Positions 16,799 to 26,106 of a DNA stretch of 64,000 bases are shown in pieces. Made by a program: the position numbers and the translations under genes. The stretch covers positions 62,001-126,000 of the forward strand of contig NZ_FOHX01000006.1 of assembly GCF_900111685.1 (NCBI RefSeq), given 5' to 3'. The notes under the pieces were generated by a model, which was given only the letters and a program-made list of their open reading frames with translations, was not told the origin of the DNA and did not search any database. The stretch is from Nonomuraea wenchangensis (GTDB lineage Bacteria > Actinomycetota > Actinomycetes > Streptosporangiales > Streptosporangiaceae). Every line of letters starts with the position of its first letter. Within the stretch, counting starts at the first letter, position 1.

Positions 16799-18015
16799 CG
16801 GGGGTTTCCTTGGAGCGCGGGGACGGTGGCGCTGACGGCGGTGCCCTCGCCGGGCGTGCTCTCGACCTCAAGGGTGCCGCCGACGCCGCGCAGGCGTTGT
16901 CTCATGCTGCTGAGACCGAACCCGCCCCCGGGATTGTCACTGCCTGGGTTGTCGATGCCGGTGCCGTCGTCGCGGATGTCGAGCAGCACGACGGCGCCGG
17001 TGTAGGAGAGGGTGAGGCCGGCGCGGGTGGCGCCCGCGTGTTTGGCGACGTTGGCGAGGGCTTCCTGGGCGACGCGGAACAGGGTGACCTCGATGGCGGG
17101 GCTGAGCGGGACGCGGTCGCCGGTCACCTCGACGTGCAAGTCCACGCCGGTGGTCTCGGTCCAGTTGCGGGCGAGGGTGGTCATGGCTTCGGGCAGGTGG
17201 GCGTCCTCCAGCTGGTGGGGCTGGAGGGCGGCGACCGAGCGGCGGGCCTCGGTGAGGCTGTCCTGGGCGAGGTCGAGCGCGAGTTCGAGGTGGGTGCCTG
17301 AGTCCTCGACGCGCTGGGCGGCGCGCAGCTGGGTGATGATGCCGGTGAGGCCCTGGGCGAGGGTGTCGTGGATCTCGCGGGCCATGCGCTGGCGTTCGTC
17401 GAGGATGCCGGCCTGGTGGGCCTGGGTGAGGAGCTGGGCGTGCAGGTCGGCGTTCTCCTTCATGGCGGTCTGCAGGTCGCTGACCGCCTTGCGGTATTTG
17501 CGCTGCCGGTCCTCGATCCTGATGCCGGCGATGTGGCCGCCGCCGATGGCGACGGTCTGCACGACGACGATCGCCAGGTGGAAGAGGATGAGCTGGGGGG
17601 TGGCCTGGGTCCAGTCGAGCGTGGTTCCGTACAGGACGACGGAGGTGGCGGCGACGGCGGCGAAGGTCCACTTGGAGGGGGCGAAGTTGGCGGCGAGGAA
17701 GAAGCCGGAGATGCAGTAGATGACGAAGGCGGGGTCATGGAGGCCCAGCAGCCCGGCGGTGGCCAGGACGCCCGCGAAGTGCACGGTGACGGTGAGCCTC
17801 CGCCTGCGCACGGCGGCGGGGAGCAGGGGGCGGGTGCCGAGCAGCCAGGCGAGGGCCAGCGCGGTGAGCGCGAACGTACGGGGGATCTCGCCCTCCGGCC
17901 GGTCCGGTGAGGCCAGGCTGAGGGCGAGGGAGGCGGCGAGGGTGATGTAGGGGACGATCTCGGCGGCGCGCTCGAAACGGCGTTCCCAGGTGGAGGGAGG
18001 GAAGGGGTCGTTCAT
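16795..18015 (-). CDS. Membrane sensor histidine kinase (HisKA_3 / NarX-DesK type)
   Basis: 406 residues from the ATG at 18015. About five N-terminal membrane segments (residues 20-165), a coiled linker (170-205), then the HisKA_3 box ERQRMAREIHDTLAQG with His216 and an ATPase domain (VAQEALANVAKHAG; DIRDDGTGID; GGGFGLSSMRQRL). It pairs with the response regulator that overlaps it. The kinase starts 30 bp after the ABC permease, so sensor and transporter are co-expressed. The signal is unknown; the mostly intramembrane sensor resembles envelope-stress or antibiotic-sensing kinases. Confidence 0.92.
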   Translation of the reverse strand: MNDPFPPSTWERRFERAAEIVPYITLAASLALSLASPDRPEGEIPRTFALTALALAWLLGTRPLLPAAVRRRRLTVTVHFAGVLATAGLLGLHDPAFVIYCISGFFLAANFAPSKWTFAAVAATSVVLYGTTLDWTQATPQLILFHLAIVVVQTVAIGGGHIAGIRIEDRQRKYRKAVSDLQTAMKENADLHAQLLTQAHQAGILDERQRMAREIHDTLAQGLTGIITQLRAAQRVEDSGTHLELALDLAQDSLTEARRSVAALQPHQLEDAHLPEAMTTLARNWTETTGVDLHVEVTGDRVPLSPAIEVTLFRVAQEALANVAKHAGATRAGLTLSYTGAVVLLDIRDDGTGIDNPGSDNPGGGFGLSSMRQRLRGVGGTLEVESTPGEGTAVSATVPALQGNPR

Positions 18016-18044
18016 GCGGGAGGTGCCCCTTCTCTCGAATGATC

Positions 18045-19852
18045 TCACCTGGTGGTGGCGGCCGACGAGGACGAGCTTAGGCGCATCGGGATCAGGACGG
18101 CGTAGCCGTACATGAGCAGCCCTAGGGCGATCATGAAGATGATGGTGGGCCATTGCCAGATCGGCGGGAGATGGAGGGCGAGGAACCATGAGCGGTCCTG
18201 GATGCCGATGATCTTCATGACCATGGGCACGAGCCCCTGGGGGAACAGGGGAAGCCAGGCGATGGTGTAGCAGACCGTGACGCCGATGCGGTGCTGGATG
18301 GGGAGGTCCGCGGTGGTCGGTTTGTCGGCCTTGGGCGCCGGGCCGTGCTTCATGAGGTTGAGCAGCTCGATCCCGTGGCTCTCCAGCCTGCGGTAGGCGA
18401 TCCTGCCGAATCCCCAGGCGCAGAGCACGCCGGTCAGCACACCGGTGGCGATGCCGGCCCAGGGGTCGAGGAGGATGGCGCCGGCCGTGGGCAGGGCGGT
18501 CGCGGGGACCGCGACGAGCACGAGCCAGGCGAGACTGGTCTCGGCGGTCTCGTCGGCGCCGGTGCTGAGCGGGTTGCCGCCGCGCTTGTGGGGGTCGGTG
18601 CCGGGGACGAGCGAGGTGACGGCGAGCAGGACGATGACGCCGGCGCCGCCGCCGAGAAGGGCGGGGAGCAGGCCGAGCACCCACGGCCAGGCCCAGGTCT
18701 CGCCGCTGACGAAGGTGCCGGCCAGGGAGAGCGCGACGGCGGCCGGGCCGACGATGAGGAACCACGCCAGTTGCCGGCCGCGTACGTCGGCCCGCTCCGC
18801 CCCCGGGGTCATGAGGGTGAGCCACAGGGCGGTCCCGTCGGCGCCGTAGAGGTTGGCCGAGGACGCCGCGGCCATCACGATCGCGATGAGCCCCGCGAAG
18901 GGGAACATCACCCAGACGTCGATCGTGACGAGCAGGAGCGGGGTGACGACGGCGTAGGCGAAGGCGGTGGCGAGGAGCTGGATGCGGACGAGGTCACGCC
19001 ACCAGGCGCGCAGTTCCTTGGCGGCGGCCACGCGGGCGCCACTGGTGGCGGGGAACGGGCGGGGCGTGCCGCGCCGGGGCGGCACACCGCCGCGCGCGGC
19101 CGAGACGACGCGCCGCGACAGCAGGGCGGACCAGGCGGCGAGGAGGAGGGCGATCACGCCGGCGTTGCCGGCGAGGATGGCGAGCGCGAGCGGCCAGGAC
19201 GCCTCGACGGCGGCCACGCCCCACCCGGAGGGCAGGGCACGGACGAGGACCTCGGACCAGACGGCGGTGTCGGAGCCGCCCAGGGCCACGAGGAGTGCCC
19301 AGCCGTTGCTGCACAGGCCGATGGCGGTGCCGGTCAGGATGCCGACGGCCGCCGCGGTGGCGCGGGACCTGACGAACAGGCCGATGAGCGCCACGATGAC
19401 GCGGGAGACCATCACCATGGTGACGAGCGTGGCGACCGCCGCGACCAGGCCGATGAGCACTCCGGCCGGGCCGAAGCGCCAGCCGTACACGGGCAGGGAC
19501 AGCAGGGCGACGAGATTGACCACGGGTGCGGGGCCCGCGAAGGCTCCGGCGAGCAGTGCCATCGCGATCCGGCCCGGCGTGGCCGGGAGCATGGAGAAGT
19601 ACTCGGGGCGCAGGGCCTCGTTGCCGCCCCCGATGAAGATGGGGCCGAAGATCCAGCCGGAGAGCCACACGGCCAGGGTGATGGGGAGGTAGGCGGGCCA
19701 CAGGACGGCGACCGCGATCGTCCCGAAGGCCAGGATCAGCCCGAGCGAGACGCCGGTGTAGAGGTTGGAGGCGTTGTCGCCGCGCAGCGAGTTGCGCATG
19801 AGGGCCAGCCGCATGCGGACCATGTGCTGTGCCAGGGCGGCCGGGCCCGGGG

Positions 19853-19868
<16 letters not shown>
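18045..19868 (-). CDS. ABC transporter permease, large multi-span protein
   Basis: 607 residues with roughly twelve hydrophobic segments throughout and no soluble domain. Its start overlaps the end of the ATPase gene by 16 bp, so the two form one transporter. An EALRPEYFSMLPATPGRIAMALLAG segment near residue 85 resembles drug or bacteriocin exporter permeases of the ABC-2 class. With a DesK-type two-component system in the same operon it is probably an exporter for toxic or envelope-active compounds, though no substrate can be named. Confidence 0.85.
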
Positions 19869-20620
<752 letters not shown>

Positions 20621-20690
20621 GCCTAGAGAATCGCGCGGGCGCCGGGGGTGACGGATCGTCCGGGTGGGAAGCGAGATGGTGGATTTCGAT

Positions 20691-20708
20691 ATCAACCGAT
20701 CGGTTGAT
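20691..20708. promoter_or_regulatory. 18-bp perfect palindrome upstream of the ABC/two-component operon
   Basis: ATCAACCGATCGGTTGAT is a perfect palindrome. It overlaps the stop codon of the CtaG-like gene and lies 71-88 bp upstream of the ATPase start; a TTGATA that could act as -35 is inside its downstream half. CAACCG-N2-CGGTTG is typical of TetR-family operators. Confidence 0.55.
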
Positions 20709-21459
20709 GCCGGGCGTGGGCGGCCGGCGCGGGCCGCCTCCCCGGCCGCCAACTTGCCACCAGGACGGCGGCCAGCAGGAGCTCGGCCAGGTCGCCGCCG
20801 TAGTACATGATCTCGGCGGCGCCGGTCCGCTGCGCGGCGGGCACCGGCAGGTCCACCCAGAGCCCGGCGTACATGAGCTGCGAGAGCCCGGCGTGGGCCG
20901 CGACGGCCACGCCCAGCACGACCAGCCGCGCCGGCACCGAGGGACGGCGCGGCGCGGGGTCCGGTCCGGCGATCGACCACGCGAACAGGCACCCCGACAG
21001 CAGGAAGTGCACGTGCACCAGCTCGTGCAGCCACGGCGTGACCATGGCCGCCCGGTAGAGCGGCGTGCAGTAGAGCACGATCATCCCGCCGGTGCTCAGC
21101 ACGAGCGCGGTGACCGGGTGCGCCAGCAGGTGCGGCACGCGGGCACGCAGCAGCCCGCCGAGACGGCGCGCGTACGGGCGGGGCAGCGCGCGCAGGAGCA
21201 GGGTCACCGGCGCGCCGAGCACCAGGCCCAGCGGCGCGAGCATGGCCACCAGCAGGTGCTGCGTCATGTGGCCGCGGAAGTCGGCCGCGGCGTACGCGGC
21301 GAGCGGCCCGATGAGCGCGAACGCGGCGAGCGCCACCCCTCCGATGAACGCCGCCGCCCGCCACCGGCTCCAGCCCGGCGTACGCGCCGCCGCCGCGAGA
21401 TAGCCACCGGCGAGCAGCACCGCGAAGACGGCGGCGGCGTGCTCGTGGTGGTGGGTCAC
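20692..21459 (-). CDS. CtaG-family cytochrome c oxidase assembly-like membrane protein
   Basis: 255 residues from the GTG at 21459, which overlaps the upstream stop (GTGA). About seven membrane segments carry conserved histidines: DFRGHMTQHLLVAMLAPLG, LVHVHFLLSGCLFAW, and the C-terminal IMYYGGDLAELLL. These mark the actinobacterial caa3_CtaG family, thought to help copper insertion into cytochrome oxidase. Translationally coupled to the DUF2243 gene, a pairing common in actinomycetes. Its own copper role is inferred. Confidence 0.8.
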   Translation of the reverse strand: MTHHHEHAAAVFAVLLAGGYLAAAARTPGWSRWRAAAFIGGVALAAFALIGPLAAYAAADFRGHMTQHLLVAMLAPLGLVLGAPVTLLLRALPRPYARRLGGLLRARVPHLLAHPVTALVLSTGGMIVLYCTPLYRAAMVTPWLHELVHVHFLLSGCLFAWSIAGPDPAPRRPSVPARLVVLGVAVAAHAGLSQLMYAGLWVDLPVPAAQRTGAAEIMYYGGDLAELLLAAVLVASWRPGRRPAPAAHARHQPIG

Positions 21460-22004
21460 CGCCGGGGGCCGCCCGCCGTACGCGGCTCGCACAGGTCCAC
21501 GACCGGCGCCCCGCGCTGCAGACCCCAGCCGGCCCCCACGAGCAGCGCGCCGAACAGCAGGAACCCGACGTCCCACGCGAGCTGTCCCGGCCCGGTCCGT
21601 ACGTGGTGGATCCCCAGCAAATGGTGGTCCACGACGCCCTCCACCAGGTTGAACAGCCCCCACCCGACGAGGACCCAGCCCCACAGCGCCCGCGAGCGCC
21701 ACACCCGCCCGCGCGAGGCGGTGACGCGGGAGTACAACAGGCCGATGCCGGTCAGCACCGCGATCCAGGTGAAGGTGTGGAACAGGCCGTCCCAGAGGGT
21801 GTTCATCTGGAGTCCGGGCACGGTGGTCACCGGATAGTCGCGCACGCCGATGTTGTCGGTGTCCGTGCTGCTCAGCATGTGGTGCCACTGCAGGATCTGG
21901 TGCAACAGGATCCCGTCGACGAACCCGCCGAGCCCGATGCCGAGCACCACGCCGGGCAGCGCGATGCGCCGCCGGTCGTCACCGGCCCTTGTCTCCTCTG
22001 CCAT
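21456..22004 (-). CDS. DUF2243 membrane protein
   Basis: 182 residues from the ATG at 22004. Four or five membrane segments with family-typical histidines: GGFVDGILLHQILQWHHMLS, WDGLFHTFTWIAV, GWGLFNLVEGVVDHHLLGIHHVR. DUF2243 proteins commonly sit next to CtaG-like genes, as here; histidine clustering hints at metal or heme handling. Biochemical function is not established. Confidence 0.8.
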   Translation of the reverse strand: MAEETRAGDDRRRIALPGVVLGIGLGGFVDGILLHQILQWHHMLSSTDTDNIGVRDYPVTTVPGLQMNTLWDGLFHTFTWIAVLTGIGLLYSRVTASRGRVWRSRALWGWVLVGWGLFNLVEGVVDHHLLGIHHVRTGPGQLAWDVGFLLFGALLVGAGWGLQRGAPVVDLCEPRTAGGPRR

Positions 22005-22033
22005 GGCGCCCCGCCTACCCCGCGGGCGGCGGC

Positions 22034-22450
22034 TCACGCCACGGGCGGCTCGACCGGCTCGCCGAACGCGGGCATCCCGGCGAGGTCCATCAGCCGGCGC
22101 ATCTGGTGCGGGACGTCGCGGACGACCGCGCGGCCGGAGGCGGCGAAGGCCGCGAGCGCGCGCAGGCCGGCGACGTCGGTGAAGCTCACCTCGCCGACGT
22201 CCACGACGAGCTCGTCGTCGATCCGACGGGCCTGCTCCAGCGTGCGCAGCAGGTCGGCGGCGTTGCCGCGGTCGATCTCGCCGGCGACCCTGACCAGCGA
22301 GGGGCCGGGCCGGACGGCGCAGGTGACGCGGAGAAGGGGATCGACGTGGAGCAGGTGCTCGGCGACGACGTCGCCATGCCCGCCATGGCCGCCGTGCCCG
22401 GTCGCGCCCCGCCGCATGTGCGCCCGGAGCGGATGCAGCACCTGCGTCAT
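22034..22450 (-). CDS. STAS-domain protein (anti-sigma antagonist-like) lacking the usual phospho-serine
   Basis: 138 residues from the ATG at 22450, which has an AGGAGG site. Residues about 50-125 are a STAS domain (LVRVAGEIDRGNAADLLRTL; VVDVGEVSFTDVAGLRAL). In SpoIIAA-type antagonists the loop reads D-S-S/T-G with a phosphorylated serine. Here it is D-V-A-G, so the normal switch residue is missing. A histidine- and glycine-rich stretch (GATGHGGHGGHGD) precedes the domain and might bind metal. It is 29 bp upstream of the DUF2243 gene on the same strand. Confidence 0.8.
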   Translation of the reverse strand: MTQVLHPLRAHMRRGATGHGGHGGHGDVVAEHLLHVDPLLRVTCAVRPGPSLVRVAGEIDRGNAADLLRTLEQARRIDDELVVDVGEVSFTDVAGLRALAAFAASGRAVVRDVPHQMRRLMDLAGMPAFGEPVEPPVA

Positions 22451-22603
22451 CACTGCCTCCTCGCCCGCGTCGTAGGACCGGGGGGACGCCCGGCGGTTCC
22501 ACGGTAACTGCGACGAACAATACACGAATTACTTTTCCGTAGAAAATCTTCGCTGATGGCGGCCGGTGGCCCGGGAAGGCCGCCCCGGCGTAGGGTCTGG
22601 GGC

Positions 22604-23794
22604 GTGATCGATGATCGGACCGCGCCGCTGGCCGGGCTGCGGGTGGTCGAGCTGTCGAGCTTCGTCGCGGCGCCGCTCGGCGGGATGACGCTGGCTCAGC
22701 TCGGGGCGGACGTCGTACGGGTGGATCCGATCGGCGGCGGCCCGGACATCGGGCGCTGGCCGCTCGCGCCCTCCGGCCGCAGCCTCTACTGGACGGGGCT
22801 CAACAAGGGCAAGCGCTCGCTCACCGTGGACCTGCGCTCGGCCCGTGGCCGGGAGCTGGTCGCCGGGCTCGCCGCCGCGGCCGGCACGCTGGTGACCAAC
22901 GCGCCGCCGCGGCCGGGGCTGACGTACGAGGAGCTGCGGGAGCGGCGGCCCGACCTGGTGTACGCGCGGCTGCTCGGCCACCGCGACGGCCGCAGCGCCG
23001 TGGACTACACGGTCAACGCCGAGCTGGGCTTCCCGTACGCGACCGGCCCGGAGCGGCACGACGGGCCGGTCAACCACGTGCTGCCCGCCTGGGACGTGGC
23101 GTGCGGCCTCTACCTGGCGATCGGCCTGCTGGCGGCCGACCGGCGGCGGGCGGCGACCGGAGAGGGCCGGCACGTCGAGCTGGCCCTGCACGACGTGGCC
23201 CTCGCCACCGCCGGCAACCTCGGCTACCTGGCGCAGGCCCAGCTCGGCGAGGCCCGGCCGCGCATCGGCAACGACCTGTACGGCGACTTCGGCCGCGACT
23301 TCGCCACCGCCGACGGGCGGCGCGTCATGGTCGTCACGCTCACCGCGCGGCACTGGCGCGACCTGGTGTCCGTCACCGGGCTCGGGCGGGTGATTGCGGC
23401 GCTGGAGGAGGCGCTGCCGGCCGACTTCGGCCGCGACCGCGACCGTTACACGCACCGGGAGGCGCTGGCCGGGCTGCTCGCGCCGTGGTTCGCGGCGCGG
23501 ACGGCCGCGGAGGCAGGCAAGGCACTGGCGGGCACGTCGGTGCTGTGGTCGCACTACCGGACGTTCGGCGAGGCGGCGACGGACCTGGCGCGGCACCCGC
23601 TGATGGCCGAGCTGGCACAGCCGGGCGTCGGCCCGCACCTCGCGCCCGGGTCGCCGCTCGTGCTGGACGGCCGCCAGGCGCCGCCGGAGCCCGCCCCCGA
23701 GCTGGGGGCCGACGCGGAGACGGTGCTGGGCGACCTGCTGGACCTGCCACGGTCGGAGGTCGCGACCCTCCGCGCGGACGGCATCATCGGCTGA
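22604..23794 (+). CDS. mct: Family III CoA transferase, 2-methylfumaryl-CoA (mesaconyl-CoA) isomerase-like
   Basis: 396 residues from the GTG at 22604, where LAGLRVVELSSFVAAPLGGMTLAQLG begins the family. The best recalled match is Chloroflexus Mct, the intramolecular C1-C4 CoA transferase of the 3-hydroxypropionate bicycle. Shared blocks are RVDPIGGGPDIGRWP, NKGKRSLTVDLR, GRRDG-like GHRDGRSAVDYTVN and NHVLPAWDVACG with catalytic Asp164, plus NDLYGDFGRDF. No other bicycle gene is in view, so the role may be mesaconate or related C5-dicarboxylate metabolism. A different CoA transferase specificity remains possible. Confidence 0.7.
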   Translation: MIDDRTAPLAGLRVVELSSFVAAPLGGMTLAQLGADVVRVDPIGGGPDIGRWPLAPSGRSLYWTGLNKGKRSLTVDLRSARGRELVAGLAAAAGTLVTNAPPRPGLTYEELRERRPDLVYARLLGHRDGRSAVDYTVNAELGFPYATGPERHDGPVNHVLPAWDVACGLYLAIGLLAADRRRAATGEGRHVELALHDVALATAGNLGYLAQAQLGEARPRIGNDLYGDFGRDFATADGRRVMVVTLTARHWRDLVSVTGLGRVIAALEEALPADFGRDRDRYTHREALAGLLAPWFAARTAAEAGKALAGTSVLWSHYRTFGEAATDLARHPLMAELAQPGVGPHLAPGSPLVLDGRQAPPEPAPELGADAETVLGDLLDLPRSEVATLRADGIIG

Positions 23795-23806
23795 GCACCA
23801 CGGCCG

Positions 23807-24283
23807 TCAGTCGTGCGGGGTGGCGGCCTCCTCGGTGATGCGCTTGAGGTGGGCGTTGCGGAGCAGGATGAGCCGGGCCAGGTAGCGGCGCAGCACCAGG
23901 ACCTCCGCCGCGACGCCGAGCGGCCAGGCGGGCGCGGCGAAGTCGACCACGTCCCGCATGACGGTGCCCTCCTCGTCGGGCGCGAGGACGAAGTGGTGCG
24001 CGTGCCGCCACCGCCGGAACGGGCCCGCGACCTGCTCGTCCATGAAGTACGCGGGCCGGTCGTAGCCGCTGATCAGCGACGTCATCCGCCAGGGGACGCC
24101 GAAGTGCCTGGCCCGCCAGGTCACCCGGTCGCCGGGGCCGAGCAGGCCGGAGGTGACGCCAGCGACCGCCCGTTCGCGGGAGGCGGCCATGGAGGCGGTG
24201 TGGAGCTCGACCGACAGCGAGGTGTCGAAGACGAGCTCGGGCGGGGCGTGGATGAGGGTCACGACCTCGAAGCGCGATGCCAC
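23807..24283 (-). CDS. SRPBCC (START-like) superfamily protein
   Basis: 158 residues from the GTG at 24283. RFEVVTLIHAPPELVFDTSLSVELH at the N-terminus and GPFRRWRHAHHFVLAPDEEGTVMRD in the middle match polyketide-cyclase/dehydrase-like SRPBCC proteins that bind hydrophobic ligands in a helix-grip fold. No catalytic residues are identifiable. It is convergent with the CoA transferase and divergent from the alpha/beta hydrolase. Confidence 0.75.
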   Translation of the reverse strand: MASRFEVVTLIHAPPELVFDTSLSVELHTASMAASRERAVAGVTSGLLGPGDRVTWRARHFGVPWRMTSLISGYDRPAYFMDEQVAGPFRRWRHAHHFVLAPDEEGTVMRDVVDFAAPAWPLGVAAEVLVLRRYLARLILLRNAHLKRITEEAATPHD

Positions 24284-24351
24284 GCCCCAGATGCTACGTT
24301 TCGCCCGCTTCAGACGGGAGCGCCCCCCGGCGATGCTACGCTCCCCTTCGA

Positions 24352-24361
24352 ACCGATCGGT
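24352..24361. promoter_or_regulatory. 10-bp palindrome ACCGATCGGT before the hydrolase gene
   Basis: A perfect palindrome in the SRPBCC/hydrolase divergent gap, 18 bp before the GTG at 24380. It matches the core of the 18-bp palindrome at 20691-20708, so the two sites may share a TetR-type regulator. Confidence 0.4.
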
Positions 24362-24379
24362 ACCATCCAGGGAGCAACC

Positions 24380-25212
24380 GTGGCAGACCCCCTCATCACC
24401 GACCCCCTCGACCTTCCCGGCCCGCGCGCGGCCACGGTCCCGCTGACCATTGGCAGCGCCGGCACGCCGCTGCCCGGCGTCCTGCACGTGCCCGCCGGGC
24501 CCGGCCCGCACCCCGTACTGATCCTGCTGCACGGCTTCCCCGGCAACGAGCGCAACTTCGACCTGGCGCACGCCGCCCGCCGGGCCGGGTACGCGTCCCT
24601 GGTGTTCCACTACCGCGGCTCGTGGGGCGCGGGCGGATCGTGGTCCTGGGCGCACGTGCTGGAGGACGCGGCGGCGGCCGTGACGGCGACGCGCGACCCC
24701 GCGACCGTCGCCGCCTGGCGCCTGGACCCCGACCGGCTGGCCGTGGTCGGGCACAGCGCGGGCGGGTTCGCCGCGCTCATGACCGCGGCCGCGCTGCCGT
24801 CGGTGGCCGCCGCCGGTCGATCGCGGGCTTCGACTTCGGGGCGGTGGCCGCCGCCTGCCGCGCCGACCCCGCCCTCGCCACCACCTACGTCGAGGCGTGG
24901 CGGGACGAGCTACTGCCGCTCGCCGGCACCAGCGCCGAGGACCTGGTGGCCGAGATGCTGGCGGCCGGCGACGCCTACCGCCTGACCGGCCTCGCAGACC
25001 GGCTGGCCGGGCGCCCGGTCCTGCTCGTCGGCGCGGGCCTGGACACCGTCGCCCCGCCCGAGGTCCATCATCTCCCCCTGGTCGAGGCGTACGCGGCCCA
25101 GCCCGGCAGCCTGCTCGAACACCACGTTCTCGACACCGACCACGCCCTCGCCGACCAGCGGGTGGCGCTGGCCCGCACGCTGATCGGCTTCCTCGACCGG
25201 CGGCTCGGATGA
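24380..25212 (+). pseudogene. Alpha/beta hydrolase interrupted by one frameshift
   Basis: The GTG at 24380 has GGAG five bases upstream. Frame one carries VLILLHGFPGNERNF (oxyanion loop) and VVGHSAGGFAALM (nucleophile elbow, GHSAG). Near 24800-24818 the frame changes: SIAGFDFGAVAAACRADP begins in another frame that runs to the end, with LLVGAGLDTVAPPEVHH (acid Asp region) and the catalytic histidine in LDTDHALADQR. Joined, the two parts make a complete serine hydrolase of about 277 residues. The lesion is a single net base and could be a sequencing error. It resembles dienelactone-hydrolase or X-Pro-peptidase-like esterases. Confidence 0.75.
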
Positions 25213-25291
25213 CGTCGGCTTCAGGCTGATTCAACGCTGAGTGTGCGGGTAGTTGCGGAACGTGAACACGTGCCGAGAGGGGGCCCCAGCG

Positions 25292-25798
25292 ATGCGTTCC
25301 ATCGCCGTCGCCGTGTCCGTGGTGGCCCTGGCGGCCCTGACCGCCGGATGCACGGTGACGACCATCGACACCGCGCAGCACGCGCCCCAGAACGACGGCG
25401 CCAACGCCGACGCGAGCCAGACCCTCCACCTGCGCAACGTGTTCCTGCTCGGCGCCGCCGACCCGTCCGTGCCCTCCCAGGAGAACTTCCTGTTCGGAGT
25501 GCTCATCAACAACGGGCACAAACCGGCCCAGCTCGAACAGATCACCCCGGAAGGGGGCGGCACGGTGCGGTTGTCCGCGCCCATCACCGTGCACCCCAAC
25601 CAGCCCGCCGGCACCGGCGAGCAGCCCATCGCCACGGTCTCCGGGGTCAGCGGCGGCACGGTGCCGATGACGTTCACCTTCACCGGGGCCGCGCCGGTGC
25701 GGCTCCAGGTGCCGGTCATGCAGCGGGCCGGATGGTTCGCCCGCCTGACGCCGCCGCCCGGCAGCACCGGCACTCCGATGGCCTCGCCCACCTCCTGA
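25292..25798 (+). CDS. Small secreted lipoprotein, function unknown
   Basis: 168 residues from the ATG at 25292. A short signal peptide ends in the lipobox LTAGC with Cys20 as the lipidated residue. The mature part is beta-rich, with NVFLLGAADPSVPSQENFLFGVLINNG and GTVPMTFTFTGAAPVRLQVPV. This pattern is common in actinobacterial lipoproteins annotated as hypothetical and resembles the copper-chaperone (PCu_AC) style only loosely, since no Met/His ligand set is visible. No operon partner. Confidence 0.75.
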   Translation: MRSIAVAVSVVALAALTAGCTVTTIDTAQHAPQNDGANADASQTLHLRNVFLLGAADPSVPSQENFLFGVLINNGHKPAQLEQITPEGGGTVRLSAPITVHPNQPAGTGEQPIATVSGVSGGTVPMTFTFTGAAPVRLQVPVMQRAGWFARLTPPPGSTGTPMASPTS

Positions 25799-26080
25799 CC
25801 CTCCTCACGCCGCCGCGCATTGACTTCTCCGGCGGAAGGCCGCAAACTCGGGCGACCAGCCACGGCCCGGTCAGCGCCACGGAGGTCGGGACGGCGGCTC
25901 GGCACGAACGTCACGGGGGGACGGCGGCCGGTCGCAGGGGCAGGTCACGCGAGGCGAGGTCCGCGCCGGCTGCGGGGCGCGCACACCCGCCCCGCCACAC
26001 CCTGCCCCTGCGCCACCGCTCGCGGAACCACCCCCCTCTCACCATCGCCCACGTAGTGGTGTGAAGCCATCTATACAGTT
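25799..26080. other. Intergenic stretch with no gene recognised
   Basis: About 280 bp between the lipoprotein and the DapB-like gene. I see no start codon with a ribosome site, no family motif and no long repeat. The composition is as GC-rich as coding DNA, so an eroded gene is possible. Confidence 0.4.
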
Positions 26081-26083
26081 AAC

Positions 26084-26093
26084 CAAGCGCTTG
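26084..26093. promoter_or_regulatory. Palindrome CAAGCGCTTG before the DapB-like/CMD/cholesterol oxidase genes
   Basis: A perfect 10-bp palindrome inside AACCAAGCGCTTGCTA, a form common for TetR-family operators in actinobacteria. It lies 14 bp before the ATG at 26107, overlapping the probable promoter (TACGCT at 26095-26100 could be a -10 of a nearly leaderless transcript). Confidence 0.5.
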
Positions 26094-26106
26094 CTACGCT
26101 CCGCCC

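Noticed and set aside
20691..20708. The 18-bp palindrome as a terminator of the CtaG-like gene
   Set aside because: It has no loop, so a hairpin would need to sacrifice central pairs, and no U-run follows. An operator is more likely.
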